Shown here piece after piece: positions 1 through 17,786 of a DNA stretch of 64,000 nucleotides. Numbering within the stretch: the first letter of the stretch is position 1; each line of letters opens with the position of its first letter. A program made the position numbers and the translations under genes. The notes beneath the pieces were generated by a model. The model worked only from the letters and a program-made list of their open reading frames with translations. It was not told the origin of the DNA and did not search any database. Origin of the DNA: Pagrus major (lineage: Eukaryota > Chordata > Actinopteri > Spariformes > Sparidae); assembly GCF_040436345.1 (NCBI RefSeq), contig NC_133223.1:15066113-15130112 (forward strand), given 5' to 3'.

Positions 1-716
1 GGCTGTTGACAGTGCCACGCTGCATGTAGAGGACATTATCTGGAATGGGAGGAGTTGAAGGAAGCTTTACTTGTTTGACTTGAAGAATATTGCCAGTCAT
101 ATAAAAGGTTTTAACAGTTCAGAGCCTCTTCAAGATAAGCAACATCTCCAAAGACGTTAACCCCAGAAGCTTCTGACAAACTACTGTTAGTTACACATGG
201 ACCTGATTGACTGAGTACTTTTTTGTTTGTCGAAAAAATTGTCTTCAAACTATAGCTATTTTTAGCTATAATGAGATTAATATTTATTAATGGCTACATT
301 TATTTTCAATATCATTTTTGGTCTTTTAATTCCACATTAATTTATTTACTGAAACATTTTATTTATATATTCATTCATTTATTTCTGATTTGGGCAGTTT
401 CAGCCCTCCATGCCTCAATGTTTATAAGCCCAAACTGAAAATTTGTGCCAATATCCAATCCATGATGTAACAATGTCATGTTTCTATATATGAACAGGAG
501 GAATTATTACAGCAAGCAAAACCAGTTTTAAATTACAAACTGGTATGTGCACCTGACTATTATTTAAGACAGATTTGAACTGTCAACCTTTCAGCTGTTC
601 CAGATGTGAGCGTGTATAGTATTATTCATCTTAACAGGACTTTAATACAGCTCATGATCATGATGGTGGACTATTTTTGGATCTCCACCAGTAGATGGCA
701 GAACAGACCCTCTTTC

Positions 717-1172
717 CAGTTTCCATTCCTATCCCCATAATGAGTTCCTTCAGAAATGGGTTTACAGTCATTATGAGGGCTGCTGAATGAACCAAATTCT
801 GAATGAGTCCAAACTCCAGTGCTGATGATTCTGAAACAGGTGACAAGTATCGGTTAGCTTTCTGCTGCGAACAGCACACAGTGAGAGACTCCTTTTAGCA
901 TTTGTGTCACACTACTGAAACCTCTGATACATTATTCACTATGTTGTACATTGTATGATATGTGATCAAATAAAGATTCTTCTTCTTCTTCTTCTTCTTC
1001 TTCTTCTTCCATTGTCAGCATTGGAAAATTAAATGCAGCCATGCCATTTTTAATTTTGTAGGGCTCAGCTATAATGAAATCAATGTGCTCAGATGTATTT
1101 CTAATACACAAAATGACATAATTATTGACATCATTATAACATGAAAACTTCACATAATTCTTTTCATATTAT
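717..1172. repeat. Duplicated segment, copy A
   Basis: This stretch is clearly similar to 1475-1808. Shared blocks include 'gaaccaaattc', 'ccagtgctgat', 'agtatcggttagctttctg' and 'atacacaaaatgacataatt'. Copy A carries a CTT microsatellite (about 975-1010) that copy B lacks. A smaller third piece, 'tttttagctataatgagatt', lies near 259-278. Origin unknown; probably a mobile element or a local tandem duplication. Confidence 0.75.
975..1010. repeat. (CTT)n microsatellite
   Basis: About eleven CTT units in a row, inside copy A of the duplicated segment. Confidence 0.95.
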
Positions 1173-1252
1173 CTTGAGACAACTGTGTCACTTAATTACA
1201 CCTGTGTTCTCTGCTAAGCACTTTTAATGGGTTAAATGCAGCAATAATTAAT

Positions 1253-1470
1253 AAAAGGAGCACTGTGTAGTTTTGGGGATAACATTTTCATCAGAAGAGA
1301 AAGATATTCATCGATTGATTTTCACCCTTAAACAAGCTAAATAAACAAACTGTCTTGATTTTCATGACTGAATAAACTGAATAAACAAACTGACCTTAAA
1401 GGACAACACAACTTCACACTGTTTTACTTTGTTTATATTTGGCGGACCCTGCCACCTTTCTAGCTTCGTA
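1253..1470 (+). repeat. MITE family A, copy 1 (3'-truncated)
   Basis: Starts with the family terminus (AAGGTGCACTGTGTAGTTTT in the best copies) and runs through the internal block 'ggcggaccctgccacctttc'. It then stops abruptly; the distal terminus is missing. Full copies occur at 3421, 6146 and 38607. Confidence 0.8.
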
Positions 1471-1474
1471 CAGT

Positions 1475-1808
1475 TCCATTTCCTGTCCCCAGTATCACTT
1501 TCTTCAGAAATGTGCTTAAACTCATTGTGAGAGCCGCTGAGTGAACCAAATTCCATAACTCCAGTGCTGATAATTACTCTTCAAGCGAGTATCGGTTAGC
1601 TTTCTGTTGCGATCGACACACAGTGAGAAACAACCGACTCCTTTTAACATTTGTGTCACACTATTGTAACCTCTGATTCATCATCAGCTTCGGAGAATTC
1701 AATTCAATAGAGTTATTTTTAGCTATAATGAGATTAATGTGCTCAGATATATTTTTAATACACAAAATGACATAATTATACTGTACGACATAACATGAAT
1801 ACTTCACT
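1475..1808. repeat. Duplicated segment, copy B
   Basis: Partner of the segment at 717-1172, in the same orientation. It starts directly after the truncated inverted-repeat element at 1253-1470, so either that element was broken by this segment or the two moved together. Confidence 0.75.
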
Positions 1809-1891
1809 TTTTTTTTTTTTTCTTATCTTTATTTTTACTGGATCAACTGCAGCAAGAACCCGTCATCTCTTTACAGTTAATATATAAATAG

Positions 1892-1892
<1 letters not shown>

Positions 1893-1927
<35 letters not shown>
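1893..1927. repeat. (ATC)n microsatellite
   Basis: About eleven ATC units, downstream of the cd200r1-like gene. Confidence 0.95.
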
Positions 1928-2001
1928 ATAATTGCAGTCTGACAACATTAAAAGTCTTTAGTTCTGTAGTCTTGGTGTGCAGCGTCCGACTGAAGAAGGT
2001 A

Positions 2002-2007
2002 TTTATT
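2002..2007 (-). terminator. Candidate poly(A) signal of cd200r1-like gene
   Basis: AATAAA on the minus strand, about 280 bases past the stop codon. A second AATAAA lies further downstream near 1828-1833. The choice between them cannot be made without transcript data. Confidence 0.45.
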
Positions 2008-2286
2008 GCATATGTAGTTATTATTAATGTTCTCCGTTAAACGCCCACACTGAGCAGTGGGATGCATGTGTGGTGCACAGGAGCCAGTGTGTGACATCAG
2101 GTACATCCCCTGTTCCATCAGTCAAACCTTTAGGGCAGAATTAAACAGAGAGGCTTCCCTCTCTTATCGGAAGTCTTTCATCTCACTCTCATATACTATT
2201 TCATCATTTCTCAGTTTCACAGCCTTCAGTTTCTCACAAAAAGCCATGTGCGCCCGAGTGTGTGAGAGCGATGCATGTGCAAGATT

Positions 2287-5200
2287 TTATGTGAACAAAT
2301 CTGCAGATGAGTTATAGATAGAGTTGACACGTTGAACATAGCTGGCGTAGGGCTCCACTTCCTCCACATCCTCTGTCTGAAAAAAAAAAAAAAAAAACAG
2401 AGTTGTCACAAACAAAACTTGTGTAAAACAAAGAACTATAAAGTGCAGTTACAGAGAGATTACACACCGGTGCAGTTTTAGCTGGCGAGCTGTCAGACTG
2501 CTGGCATTGCCTGGTAGAGGGTGGATACACAAAGTAGCTCGGTGACCCAACATAAAAGCTTGCAAGGAGTCATTTTAGTGATTCATTTTCATTCTTACCT
2601 CAATATCATTAGTTTCTTTTGTGCAAAAAATAAAACTCCTGCACAAAAAAACACAAGTACCGCAACAGCAGGGATGTACAGCCAAGGAACATTACCTGCA
2701 GTGAGAGAGTGAAGGTTTTATAATAACCTGCTGGTCTTCAATATTGCACATCCCATCTATTTACAAAAATTAAAATGAGCTTTCTCATGTGCAATTCATT
2801 CTGAACAAGTCTGACCTTTTGTGGGTTTTGGTACCAAAATCTGCTCCTCTCTCCAGAACAGGTGGCTGATAGCACAGCTCAGGTTTTCTGTGTCCATTTT
2901 GTCTGAGATCTCCAGACGGCTCTCTGCTGTAAAAAACCCATCTAGGTCAGACGATGTTTTCACATCCGATAAGTTTCCCGCGTGTCTCCAGTAGATGTTG
3001 GCAGCAGGTTTTCCTCTTTCAGCTTTGCACACTGCCACCATCTTGTTGTCTTCTTGCTCAAACCAGGCTGATATACTGGGAGGAACTGAGCCAGGGAGGA
3101 CAAAACAGAGAAATTAGACTAGCTGAATTCTTCAGCTTGCTGTTTTAAAAGTTCAACCAAATCATGAAAAAATGTGCTCGCCTAAGTTAAGCTTGAACAC
3201 ACTTACACTATTTCTTAAACTGAGTATAAAATAGTTCCATATGAAAATTGTCGACAGTTAGACTGGTGCATTATCCAAAGTAACAGGGACATTGTGTCTT
3301 GGGGGTTTAACGCAACAGATATATATTTAGATATTTCAAGAACTAGGCAAGCAAAACAAAAAATGTATCGTCACAAAGAGAAAGTCTCGAATGCTCAGGA
3401 AGTTCAAACAATGTGGGATGAAGGTGCTCTTTGGTAGTTTTGGGAGAGAAATTTTAATCAGAGGAGAGAGTTAGTTAATTGACTGAGTTTTTATGCCTAA
3501 ATAAACTGAATAAACAAACTGACCTCAGAGGACAACACAATTTCATACTGTTTTATGTGGCGGACCCTGCCACCTTTCTATCTTCAAATAGCGTCCTGGG
3601 GACCTTATTTTCCTCTGAGAACAGCGTGTTTATTAAGTTACGGAAAAAATGGATTATTACCTCATTAATATTGTAAATATTTAAATTCTAAGCTTGAAAT
3701 TCTTTTCCAAAACTACATAGTGCCCCTTTAATTTCAAAAGAGAGAAAAATACAAGGCACTCTTCCTGCTGCCTTCCTCAGGGTGTGAATAAGAAGAAGGC
3801 CTGAAGAAGGCAGTTTGTGCTGCTACACGTGGGTTCAGATCATTTTTAACATGCATTGTGAATGTGTTTAAGAATTTCCGTATAAAAAAGCCATCTGAAT
3901 AAAGGCCTTGGATCTTTCTCTTTCTCAAAACACAATGTGTGTTAGGTTAGTTGTTCTATCAGTGCCCTTAACCAATTGGTCCCTGGGTTGAATGCAAAAT
4001 TTGATTTCACTAGGCTTATATGTTGTACTGTGTAGGGCCGTGTATAGGCCCTGACACACCACATGCTTCCAGGTTCTAGTTGGCACCGGACGGCCCTTAT
4101 TTGAGTTTTTTTTGTCCGATTAAGCATGTAGTAACAGCGTTGGCTCGTCGCTGAGAGAAATCACTCTGATTGGCTGTTCAGGTAGGCCGATCAGTGCAAA
4201 AAAGAGAAACGGAAAAAGAAAGGGAGAGCCCCTTTGAGCCTGTCGCTGTAGAATCCATGATTCTACCCATTAAGTGTGGTTTCTGCGTATTTTTATCCTC
4301 CGCCTCTTCAGCAGTGCCATCAACAACTTTTTAATCAAACATATTCTCGATTAGAAGTGGCTATATAAGTGAGAATGGTGTGAAAAAATGCTGCTTTATC
4401 ATAATATGTTTTGAGGTATTTCCTGTCGAGCAGGCGCAGAACGTACAAGATTATTATGGCCATTGGTTGTAGTCTTTGTGGTGTGTTCAAGTGCAGATTT
4501 TTGGCTGAGACACAGGAGACGTGAGGCATCGGCCATTGTCACAGCTTGTTCTTTGATGTTAGTTTTGTGTGCCTGGGCCTTGTGTGACGATAAACTTGAT
4601 TCGATTTAATGCAGAAAGATACGTCACTACAGGTAGGCAGGATTTCCCGTCTTATAAATGTTACCCTTTACAAAGTAAAAGCAGTTTTATTGACTACATG
4701 ATCATCTATCCTTTTGAGGAAAAAAGTCCTACCTGTGATAGCCACGTTGATCTCATAACGCACGCTTCCTCCTTTGTAAACCGACTCACATTTGTAGACC
4801 CCTTCGTCGCCATTTGTGAAGTTTGGGATGTGCAGGTACGGCCGATCGCTGGATGTATTTCTGAGTGACTTGCCATCATTGCATGTGTCTACTCTTCGGC
4901 CTCCGTCATCTAAGGATATCTTACATTCATCTTTGTATTTCAGCTGTATTGTCCAGATAACATAAAGCGTCTCATCCCATGTCTTATTGCTGCATGTCAA
5001 GTCAACATCACTCCATTCGTTGAAGGCTGAATGTCTGACAACTGAAAAAAAGGAAAGAATAGTCCCATTACTTTAGTACATAGTTCTGCTATGATTGTGC
5101 TGATTAAATATTTTGGTTTATTTCTGTTATTAAACAATATACACAGTACACATGTCCTGATGAACACAAAAAAATGCAAAACCAAAAAAACAGACTAAAT

Positions 5201-7975
5201 GCTGTTGTAAAAAAAATGAAACAAAATAAAATCAATTAAAGATAGCATGCAACACATATATAACTTTAGGCATGAAGCGTGACGCACGATAAAACACAGC
5301 TCATATAGTGGCTTTATGTTAATTTCTCAGAGGCGTCATTTACATTGAGGGCGCTGGGGACATGTCCCCAAAACTTTTTGAATGGGCTGATTTTTCATCA
5401 TCCATCATGTTTTAAAAGCATACTTTGTTTAAACAAACAAACAAACAAAATCCTGGAAAAATAGCTATCACCAAGAAGAATCATGCTGCTCCTGATTCTG
5501 GTGTGAATTGACACGATTGTAACCCAGAACCTAATAAGTAAATGCAGCATAAACTAAGGCAGATAATAGATGTGATCAGCATGTACTGTCGAATCACAAC
5601 AAAATACATTAGATGGACTGATTACATATAAGCTAGCTAAATCAGCCCAAGGTTTCCAGACATATTTTGATCATTTTGTTTTATTTGCTGGATTTTACAG
5701 TACATAGATATAGCCTATAGACTAGAGTGTAGCTTGCTTAAGAAATTATGCCTCCTCCCTTTTTACTCTTGGACATCGCATTGCCTAAAATCGCATGTGT
5801 TGAAGCCCTAATGTCCCCACCACTTTTCAACAGAAAGTGACGCCCTTGTAATCACTGACAAAAAAATATCCCAAAGTATAAAAATGCTACGTAAGATTTG
5901 TTTTATGACGAAACCTTCTTAACAGTCTTAAATGATGATTACATTCTATTTTAAATAAACTGAAACTCTTTATCTATGCTCATTTTAAAATGAAATAAAA
6001 AATAGATAGAACAATGAATTGAGGCTGACAATATCCAAACATCTATTTTTATGATCTACTGAATGGAAGAATTTTTTAAAGTGGCAAACATTTGGTATAG
6101 CCCCTTTAACATTTTATAATTGTATTCCAAAATTAACTAAAAATTAAAGGTGCACTGTGTAGTTTTTGGGAAGACATTTTTGTCAGAGGAGAAAGATCTT
6201 CATTCACTGATTTTTTTTTATGTCAAAACAAACTAAATAAACAAATTCTCTTTGTTTTCATGACTGAATAAACTGTACAAACTAACTGACCTTAAAGGAC
6301 ATCACAATTTTATACTGTTTTACTTTGTCTATATTTGGCGGACCCTGCCACCTTTCTAGCTTCAAACAGTGTTCTGGGGACATTATTTTCCTCTGAGAAC
6401 AGCTTGTTTATTCAATCAGGGGAAAACAATATTATTAATATTATGTATTATTACCTCATTGATATTGTTAATATTAAAATTCTAAGTTTGAATTTCTTTT
6501 CCAAAACTACATAGTGCCCCTTCAATTTCATTCATTTGTGCTGCTACACATGGGTTCAGCTAATTCTTAACATGCATTGACAATGTTATTTATATGTAAT
6601 ATTGTAAATATATCTTCTCTAAAACTACATAGTGCCCCTTTAAGACTAAACTAACCAATTTCAATTGAGAAATGTCTTAAATACTAACTAATAAGTAGAG
6701 AGAAATGAATGTTAAATGTATATTGTCGCGTTCGACTTCATTTGCCTCACTTGGTAGTAATATCTAATATTAATAGTCTCATTTAGTATTTTACTCTTTA
6801 TGCAAAACAGCTTGAGAGAAAAAGGGGAAAATGGGTTTACCATCGCCACCAATAGAAGAATCGTTGAAGTTCGCAGAGGTGTTAAGATTAGTTCCTGAGA
6901 GAGAAGGAAGTGGATGTGAGGTTAAAAAGTTAGTAAAACAGTCCTTTTTTCAATCAGAAAGCAGCAGTTAGTGATTCAGTGTGAGGTGTCCATGCAGCAG
7001 AGCAACAATCAAGGTGGTTTATCTGTTATTTGTCATTTAGTTAGTCAGTTAGCCTCTTCAAGGTGTGGAGTGCTTGAAACAAGTGATTAAAACTGATCTG
7101 ATGTGACCAGTTGCTGCAGGGCTGAATCAATGAACATAGCTTTTGCAAAACAGAGGACTCATCTGGAGGAAAAAAATAAAAAAATAATAATAATCAACAG
7201 TAATATCTAAAAAAAATATAAAACAGGCCACTTTTATTGCAATGATCTCCCCAGTTCACTTCTCACACTACAGAGGAGGTTCCTGTCAACGTTCTCATTT
7301 TAAAGAAATGAGTCGGAAAATTCCTCATTCACTGTCTTCGTGTTTACCTCTGTCGGGTGAAAGCACAACAACATTCGTGAGGTGGGGTGTCAAAACCACA
7401 GATTTCAAACAGAAGTACCACTTCAGCCTTTCAGGGACCACCACAGTGCAGAAAAGTTGCATCATAGATCTGAGATCATGATTTCCACTGCAGGAACAAG
7501 TGGCCGCAAGTCGCTTGTTCATTCAGAAAATATGGGGCAACCTTGTCACACATCTGTTATGGAACATTTTCTTCTCCTGTCAGCTTCTGCAACACCCACC
7601 TCCATGCATGTTCTTTCCACTAAGTGTCTGAGTCACACCACGACAATCTCAGAGTTCCTAACCACTTACATTTACAGTTTACTACCACCAACACAGCTCA
7701 TATGACAATAAACCACATTATTATGGCTGCACGAGAGATATAATGATAAATCATAGTTTTGTAACATATACAGTGTTGCGTAGTACCCATGAACACAATC
7801 ACGTTGAGGTTTTTGAGGTGCATTTTTGTATCTGAAAGCTGGATCTTACCACGGCACAAAATATTGAGGACTAAAACACACCCACATGCAAGAAAAATAT
7901 GTTAATGTTCAAACCTGGACCCAGGCTCCACACCTCAGGCAACAAGAGGATAAAAGCAGCATAAATCCACATCAT
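2287..7975 (-). CDS. cd200r1: CD200 receptor 1-like membrane glycoprotein
   Basis: Six coding exons join in frame on the minus strand: 7975-7915, 5041-4733, 3085-2816, 2695-2599, 2510-2468 and 2376-2287, giving 289 residues. Residues 1-20 are a signal peptide starting MMWIYAAFILLL. Residues 21-123 form an IgV domain with C37, W50 and C105 plus a second pair, C60 and C74. Residues 124-213 form a C2-type Ig domain with C143, W156 and C194. Residues about 218-238 are the membrane span. The tail (240-289) holds PYASY at 269-273 and NSIY at 278-281. In mammals CD200R binds CD200 and inhibits myeloid cells by recruiting DOK adaptors to phosphotyrosines in this tail; the PYASY block identifies the family. 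The exon 1 donor (GTTTGA) is weak, so exon 1 is the least certain. Orthology within the CD200R family is inferred; CD200R paralogues cannot be told apart here. Confidence 0.85.
3421..3730 (+). mobile_element. MITE family A, copy 2
   Basis: Short non-coding element with terminal inverted repeats: it begins 'aaggtgctctttggtagttt' and ends 'aaaactacatagtgcccctt', the reverse complement pattern. The internal block 'ggcggaccctgccacctttc' is shared by all copies. It lies in cd200r1-like intron 2. Confidence 0.85.
3735..3925. repeat. Interspersed repeat with 'gcctgaagaagg' core
   Basis: Resembles the widespread fish repeat with a 'cctgaagaaggc...' core and a '...aataaaggccttggatct' end. Part of it, 'gtgctgctacacgtgggttc' to 'aacatgcattg' (3816-3863), recurs at 6538-6582, again right after a MITE family A copy. 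Confidence 0.55.
4040..4420 (-). repeat. Interspersed repeat, inverted copy of 51630-51960
   Basis: The reverse complement matches the stretch near 51630-51960 in gsk3b intron 1. Shared blocks include 'gataaagcagc', 'atatagccactt', 'gaagaggcggagg' and 'acagccaatcagagtga'. No coding frame was recognised; a non-autonomous DNA element is likely. Confidence 0.65.
5331..5848. mobile_element. Inverted-repeat element with GGGGACAT ends
   Basis: The left end reads 'aggcgtcatttacattgagg' then 'ggggacatgtcccc'. The right end reads 'aatgtccccaccacttttca' then 'agtgacgccctt', its approximate reverse complement. About 520 bp, no coding frame recognised. It lies in cd200r1-like intron 1. Confidence 0.65.
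6146..6524 (+). mobile_element. MITE family A, copy 3
   Basis: Near full length: left terminus 'aaaggtgcactgtgtagttt', right terminus 'aaaactacatagtgcccctt'. Internal 'ggcggaccctgccacctttc' is present. In cd200r1-like intron 1. Confidence 0.88.
6595..6643 (+). repeat. MITE family A, solo right end
   Basis: Only the last ~50 bases of the family ('attgtaaatat...aaaactacatagtgcccctt') are present, 70 bases beyond copy 3. Suggests an older nested insertion or a local duplication of the terminus. Confidence 0.7.
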
Positions 7976-9688
7976 GTCCCTCGTCTCCGGTTGTCTTCAG
8001 GTTCCTCTGTAAACTCTCACACCAGTAAGACAAACATCAGATGTAGTCCTTAACTAAATCTTCGATCCTGAACGCTGCCTATAGTGGCATCAAACTTAGA
8101 TACTCATGCCATTTACTCTAATCTAGCAATTTCACTTTCTATATTTTTGCCCAATAAGCTCAGGAGAGTAGAGCTGCTGCTCCAACCGGTCCAGACAAAC
8201 TGAAAATCCTTGACACCCATCATGATAAAGACATTTAGAGGACATGTGACTCACAGATCCCTCCCTCCCTCTGTCTCTTCCCCCTCTCCAAACCGCTTTC
8301 CACCCAAACATCTGCCTTCTTCTCCCCCACACAATGATGTCTGATATGTCAAGACACCAGTTTCCTTTTCTTGCCAGTCACATGATCAGCCTCTTTCAAG
8401 TATGAACAATCCAAGCCAGACAGCATTGTTAAGCAGACACGTCAGACACAATAGTCCTACTCAATATAAATGCTACCTGTGGTACAGTGAGCTAAAACTA
8501 ATGCAGTGTAATACAAGTGACTTTTAAGTTATAATTGTTGAAACTAAGACGAATGTGTTGATTTTTTTGTGGACATTTTGGAGGCTGCAGTTTGTGTTTT
8601 TGAACTGTATTTGCATAATACTGAGAGGTTTTTTTTTCGATAATTTAGTCTTTCCTCTTTGATATAGAGAATATGGACAAAATACCAGAAATACCTCTCA
8701 CTGTGACATAATACAATACCTCTATACAGTCTCTAAACTTACCCTACAGTTGAATCAACACCTCTCAAAAAGCACAAATTTTATAACCGTCAGATTTGTT
8801 GAAAGGTTGTATTATTAATTTTCATTAGTTTTAGTTGGGGTTTAGATAAAAGTTTGGTCACTTATTGAAGATCTTCATGCTGAGTTAGTGTTATTTGACA
8901 CAAACATTTGATTGTGATCTTGTGTATGCTGTATGCTGATGTAAGCACATCTTGCAGCCTAAAGGTTAGACAATGCAGAGTTACTTACTAAGTGTTGATG
9001 TGGGTGCAGGCGTTATCACTGACTCTAGCCCCAGTTTGCACATCAGAGATCAACTGACAGCAAGATGCATTTGTCAGTTATTGCACATATGCGGTTATGA
9101 CCTGCACGCTCTGTGCGGAGTTAGTGGTTTATGGGTTCATCTTGCAGTGAGATGTCTCGATATTAGCGGCCCTACATAGGAACAGTAAGAGCAGATGATG
9201 ACACAAAACTCAGCTTTTCCTTAACTCGAGTGCACTCTCAGTCTACGCCACAGAAAAACTGTGAAAACAGCTCAGTGCAGATGCACAACTCATGAAAGGT
9301 ACATTAGTTTCTGGTTGACACAAAAACTGTGGAAGTGGAAAATCTTGACTTATTTGCACGTCCGGATGAAATCTGCAGCTGTTGGTTTTAAGGTTTCAAG
9401 GTTTTAAGGAAGTAATACTTGCAGTAATGCAGGTTATTAGGCGCAAGACCCTTCTCCTTTTTTAAAAAATCTAATATTAGACTGTTTTTATTTCACATAC
9501 AGGCAGCAGAGGTTCAGCTGACTGTGAGCTGGCACACTTGGCATAAGGGAACTATAGTTTTTCCTTAGAGCTGCAAAACCTTAAAAGCTGTGACGTTGCT
9601 CAGCTGTGTTCCTCAAATTCCAAATAAAGAAAAAAGGTTTAAAGGATGATAGGTTAGGGACTTGAAAAAGTCTGTGACACACTCTGTG

Positions 9689-9767
<79 letters not shown>

Positions 9768-11007
9768 ATGCACTGTTTCCCTCTGATAACACTGACTTCC
9801 TGTTGATGTCAAAATCAGCCTTTTTGGCTGCCCAAAAAAGTGCTCTGAAGGGTAAAGAAAAAAGTGAGCTGAATGAAGTGAAACAGTATTTATTTCTTCT
9901 AAAAGAAATTATTTGAGACAAAAACAATGACTGACCTACATTTGTACCTTGTGGAGCAGTGCCTTCTCCATATAAGAAGTGACTGCTGAAAATCTATGAA
10001 AATAGACTAAATACAGGTTATTTTACCATTCAAACTGACACATGATTAGTGCTTAAGCAGAAGTATGTTTTTTTTCAAATAAACAAGATAACACAATATT
10101 CTTCCCTGTGGTTTTACAGCAAAAACCATAGCATTAACATATTAGTATTTGTGTGTAGGCCTAGTTGATTCATTTTGGGTAAAGTAATAATAAAATGAAA
10201 TTAAAATAATTGTGACTCTTGCAAGTCCTGGAATACTCAGATTACAAATTCTACATTTTCTGTTATTGGCACATATTGCATTAGGGTTAAAATTACACTT
10301 TGATGACACTGCCTAGTAATACATAAGATATCATCTCTAAAAAGTAAGGCTTCTTGCAAAGGGGGCGGAACCATCAATAAGAACAACTGCTGATCCCGGA
10401 AGTGTGTTTTCCTCACTGTAAATTCTCATCTGATATCTTTTCTTTCCAGGACACTAAAACACGGAAGTCTTGTAGATAATAAAACGTTGCTGTTATATGT
10501 TTAAGTTATGACCATTAGTTTGAATACTGTCCGCTTTGCTTCTGAGAAATAACTTTTTTTCCCGTCGGTTTGGTTCACAGAATGGCTTTGAATACTACGA
10601 TACCCATGAGCCTCAGCTACGGAGAGGAAGTCAGTCAAGGACATGAGCTGTAGCAAAAAACATGTAACATGTGGAAATGTAGTCAGAAGCGGAGGTGGAC
10701 CGGTTTATTAACAACATACCAAGCTTTTCCTAAAACGCTTAGCTTCTACTTGCCGTCAGCGGTGCGTGCGACTGAGTCGTAATTGGACGGATATTACCGA
10801 AATGATCCTTGGGAGTCGTAGTTCACTTCTTCCATAGCGATTTTTGATACATAGGCGTGTACTTTTGCCTTTCACAGAAACAATAATCAAAGAGCCATTT
10901 ATTTTCTAACGCACCTGCCATTTTTGTAGTCTATTGCCCGTTAATGTTCCTGCTGTCAGTGCAGTTCATGAAGTGGACGAAACAGCCCCGCCCACTTTCA
11001 GTTTACC
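7976..11007. other. Intergenic region between cd200r1-like and cfap91
   Basis: The two genes are divergent here. No coding family was recognised. The stretch holds a long GT microsatellite (9692-9766) and otherwise AT-rich single-copy-looking DNA. The last ~600 bases are less AT-rich and probably belong to the cfap91 promoter. Confidence 0.6.
9692..9766. repeat. (GT)n microsatellite
   Basis: About 37 uninterrupted GT units. Confidence 0.97.
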
Positions 11008-11021
11008 GTCTCCATGGTTAC
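11008..11021 (+). promoter_or_regulatory. X-box-like RFX binding site upstream of cfap91
   Basis: The site GTCTCCATGGTTAC lies 90 bases before the cfap91 start codon. It fits 13 of 14 positions of the consensus GTHNYYATRRNAAC, and its reverse strand has a perfect GTNRCC half-site (GTAACC). RFX factors drive ciliary genes through such sites close to the start. Function is inferred from position and gene type. Confidence 0.6.
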
Positions 11022-11110
11022 ATTGTTAGACACAGCAGATATCACCGTCTGCGGGAGGATTCATTGATCAAAAAATAAAAAAAAGACGGCTTTTAATTTA
11101 GAGTTAAAGG

Positions 11111-16940
<5,830 letters not shown>

Positions 16941-17618
16941 CTCCTCAAGGAGATAATCAACCAAGTGGAGCAGGAGCAGGGGAAGGAAGCAGAGCCGCAC
17001 CACACTCCAACTGAGTAGAGGACTAGAAATATTTAAAGTGTACTGACATACAGTCTGATGTCTCAATATGTTGTTGACTCATTTGTGTACGTTTCATAAT
17101 CATTGTTGGGTTATGGATTGATTAAATCTTTTTGATTATTGCTACTGACATATTTTATACAGTAGTTTATACACAATAACAGTATATTTCCACCCCAAGG
17201 TCCAAGTACAAACTTCATTACCATGCTGAGGAGTGTATAGAGGATTCATGTTTAGGTTATTCATATCGACTACTTTTGTCTTATTTTAACAAGGTGCTCC
17301 TGCAGTTTACATTTGTGTTAGCTCTACTATCACGTCTTTAAAACAAATTAATTCCATTTCATTTTGTAGAATTTTTAATTTTACCAAACCTCAAATGTTT
17401 TCATCAAAGTTCAAATATAAAAAAAATGTGTTATAGGTCTCTTGACTGTGGAAGTGACTTCCCTTTAATATTTTTCCAAAATTGCGCAGTAAAATTACTT
17501 ATTCATTGGGATTTTAAGCAAACCTTAACAGTTCAGATAAGAAGGGATATTACTGTATATGTATTTTCCAGAATTCTCAAAACTTTATATGGTCATAGTT
17601 ACTGTAAAATAATAGTCA

Positions 17619-17624
17619 AATAAA
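17619..17624 (+). terminator. Candidate poly(A) signal of cfap91
   Basis: AATAAA about 680 bases after the cfap91 stop codon, in the sense strand and before the next repeat. No better signal was seen closer to the stop. Confidence 0.5.
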
Positions 17625-17786
17625 AGCTTGTCCCAACTGAAATGTCTACAGGAAGAAGTTGTGATTGCAGTACATCAACTTAAATGATGCAATCATACTG
17701 TATTTTAAATTTTTTAATGATTTTAATTGATGAGTAATAGTTTTATACTAAACGTTGCACTATTCCCATGAAATACAATTGTATAT

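Larger units (their letters stand above)
1..2001. other. Left flank, repeat-rich intergenic DNA
   Basis: No gene is seen. It contains a duplicated segment (717-1172 and 1475-1808), a truncated inverted-repeat element at 1253-1470, and CTT and ATC microsatellites. Open frames here are short and show no family motif. Confidence 0.7.

Noticed and set aside
7325-7522. Open frame upstream of the IgV exon that could be an extra cd200r exon
   Set aside because: Joining it to exon 1 in the required phase meets a stop codon within nine codons, and it has no Ig signature. Exon 1 joins directly and in phase to the IgV exon.
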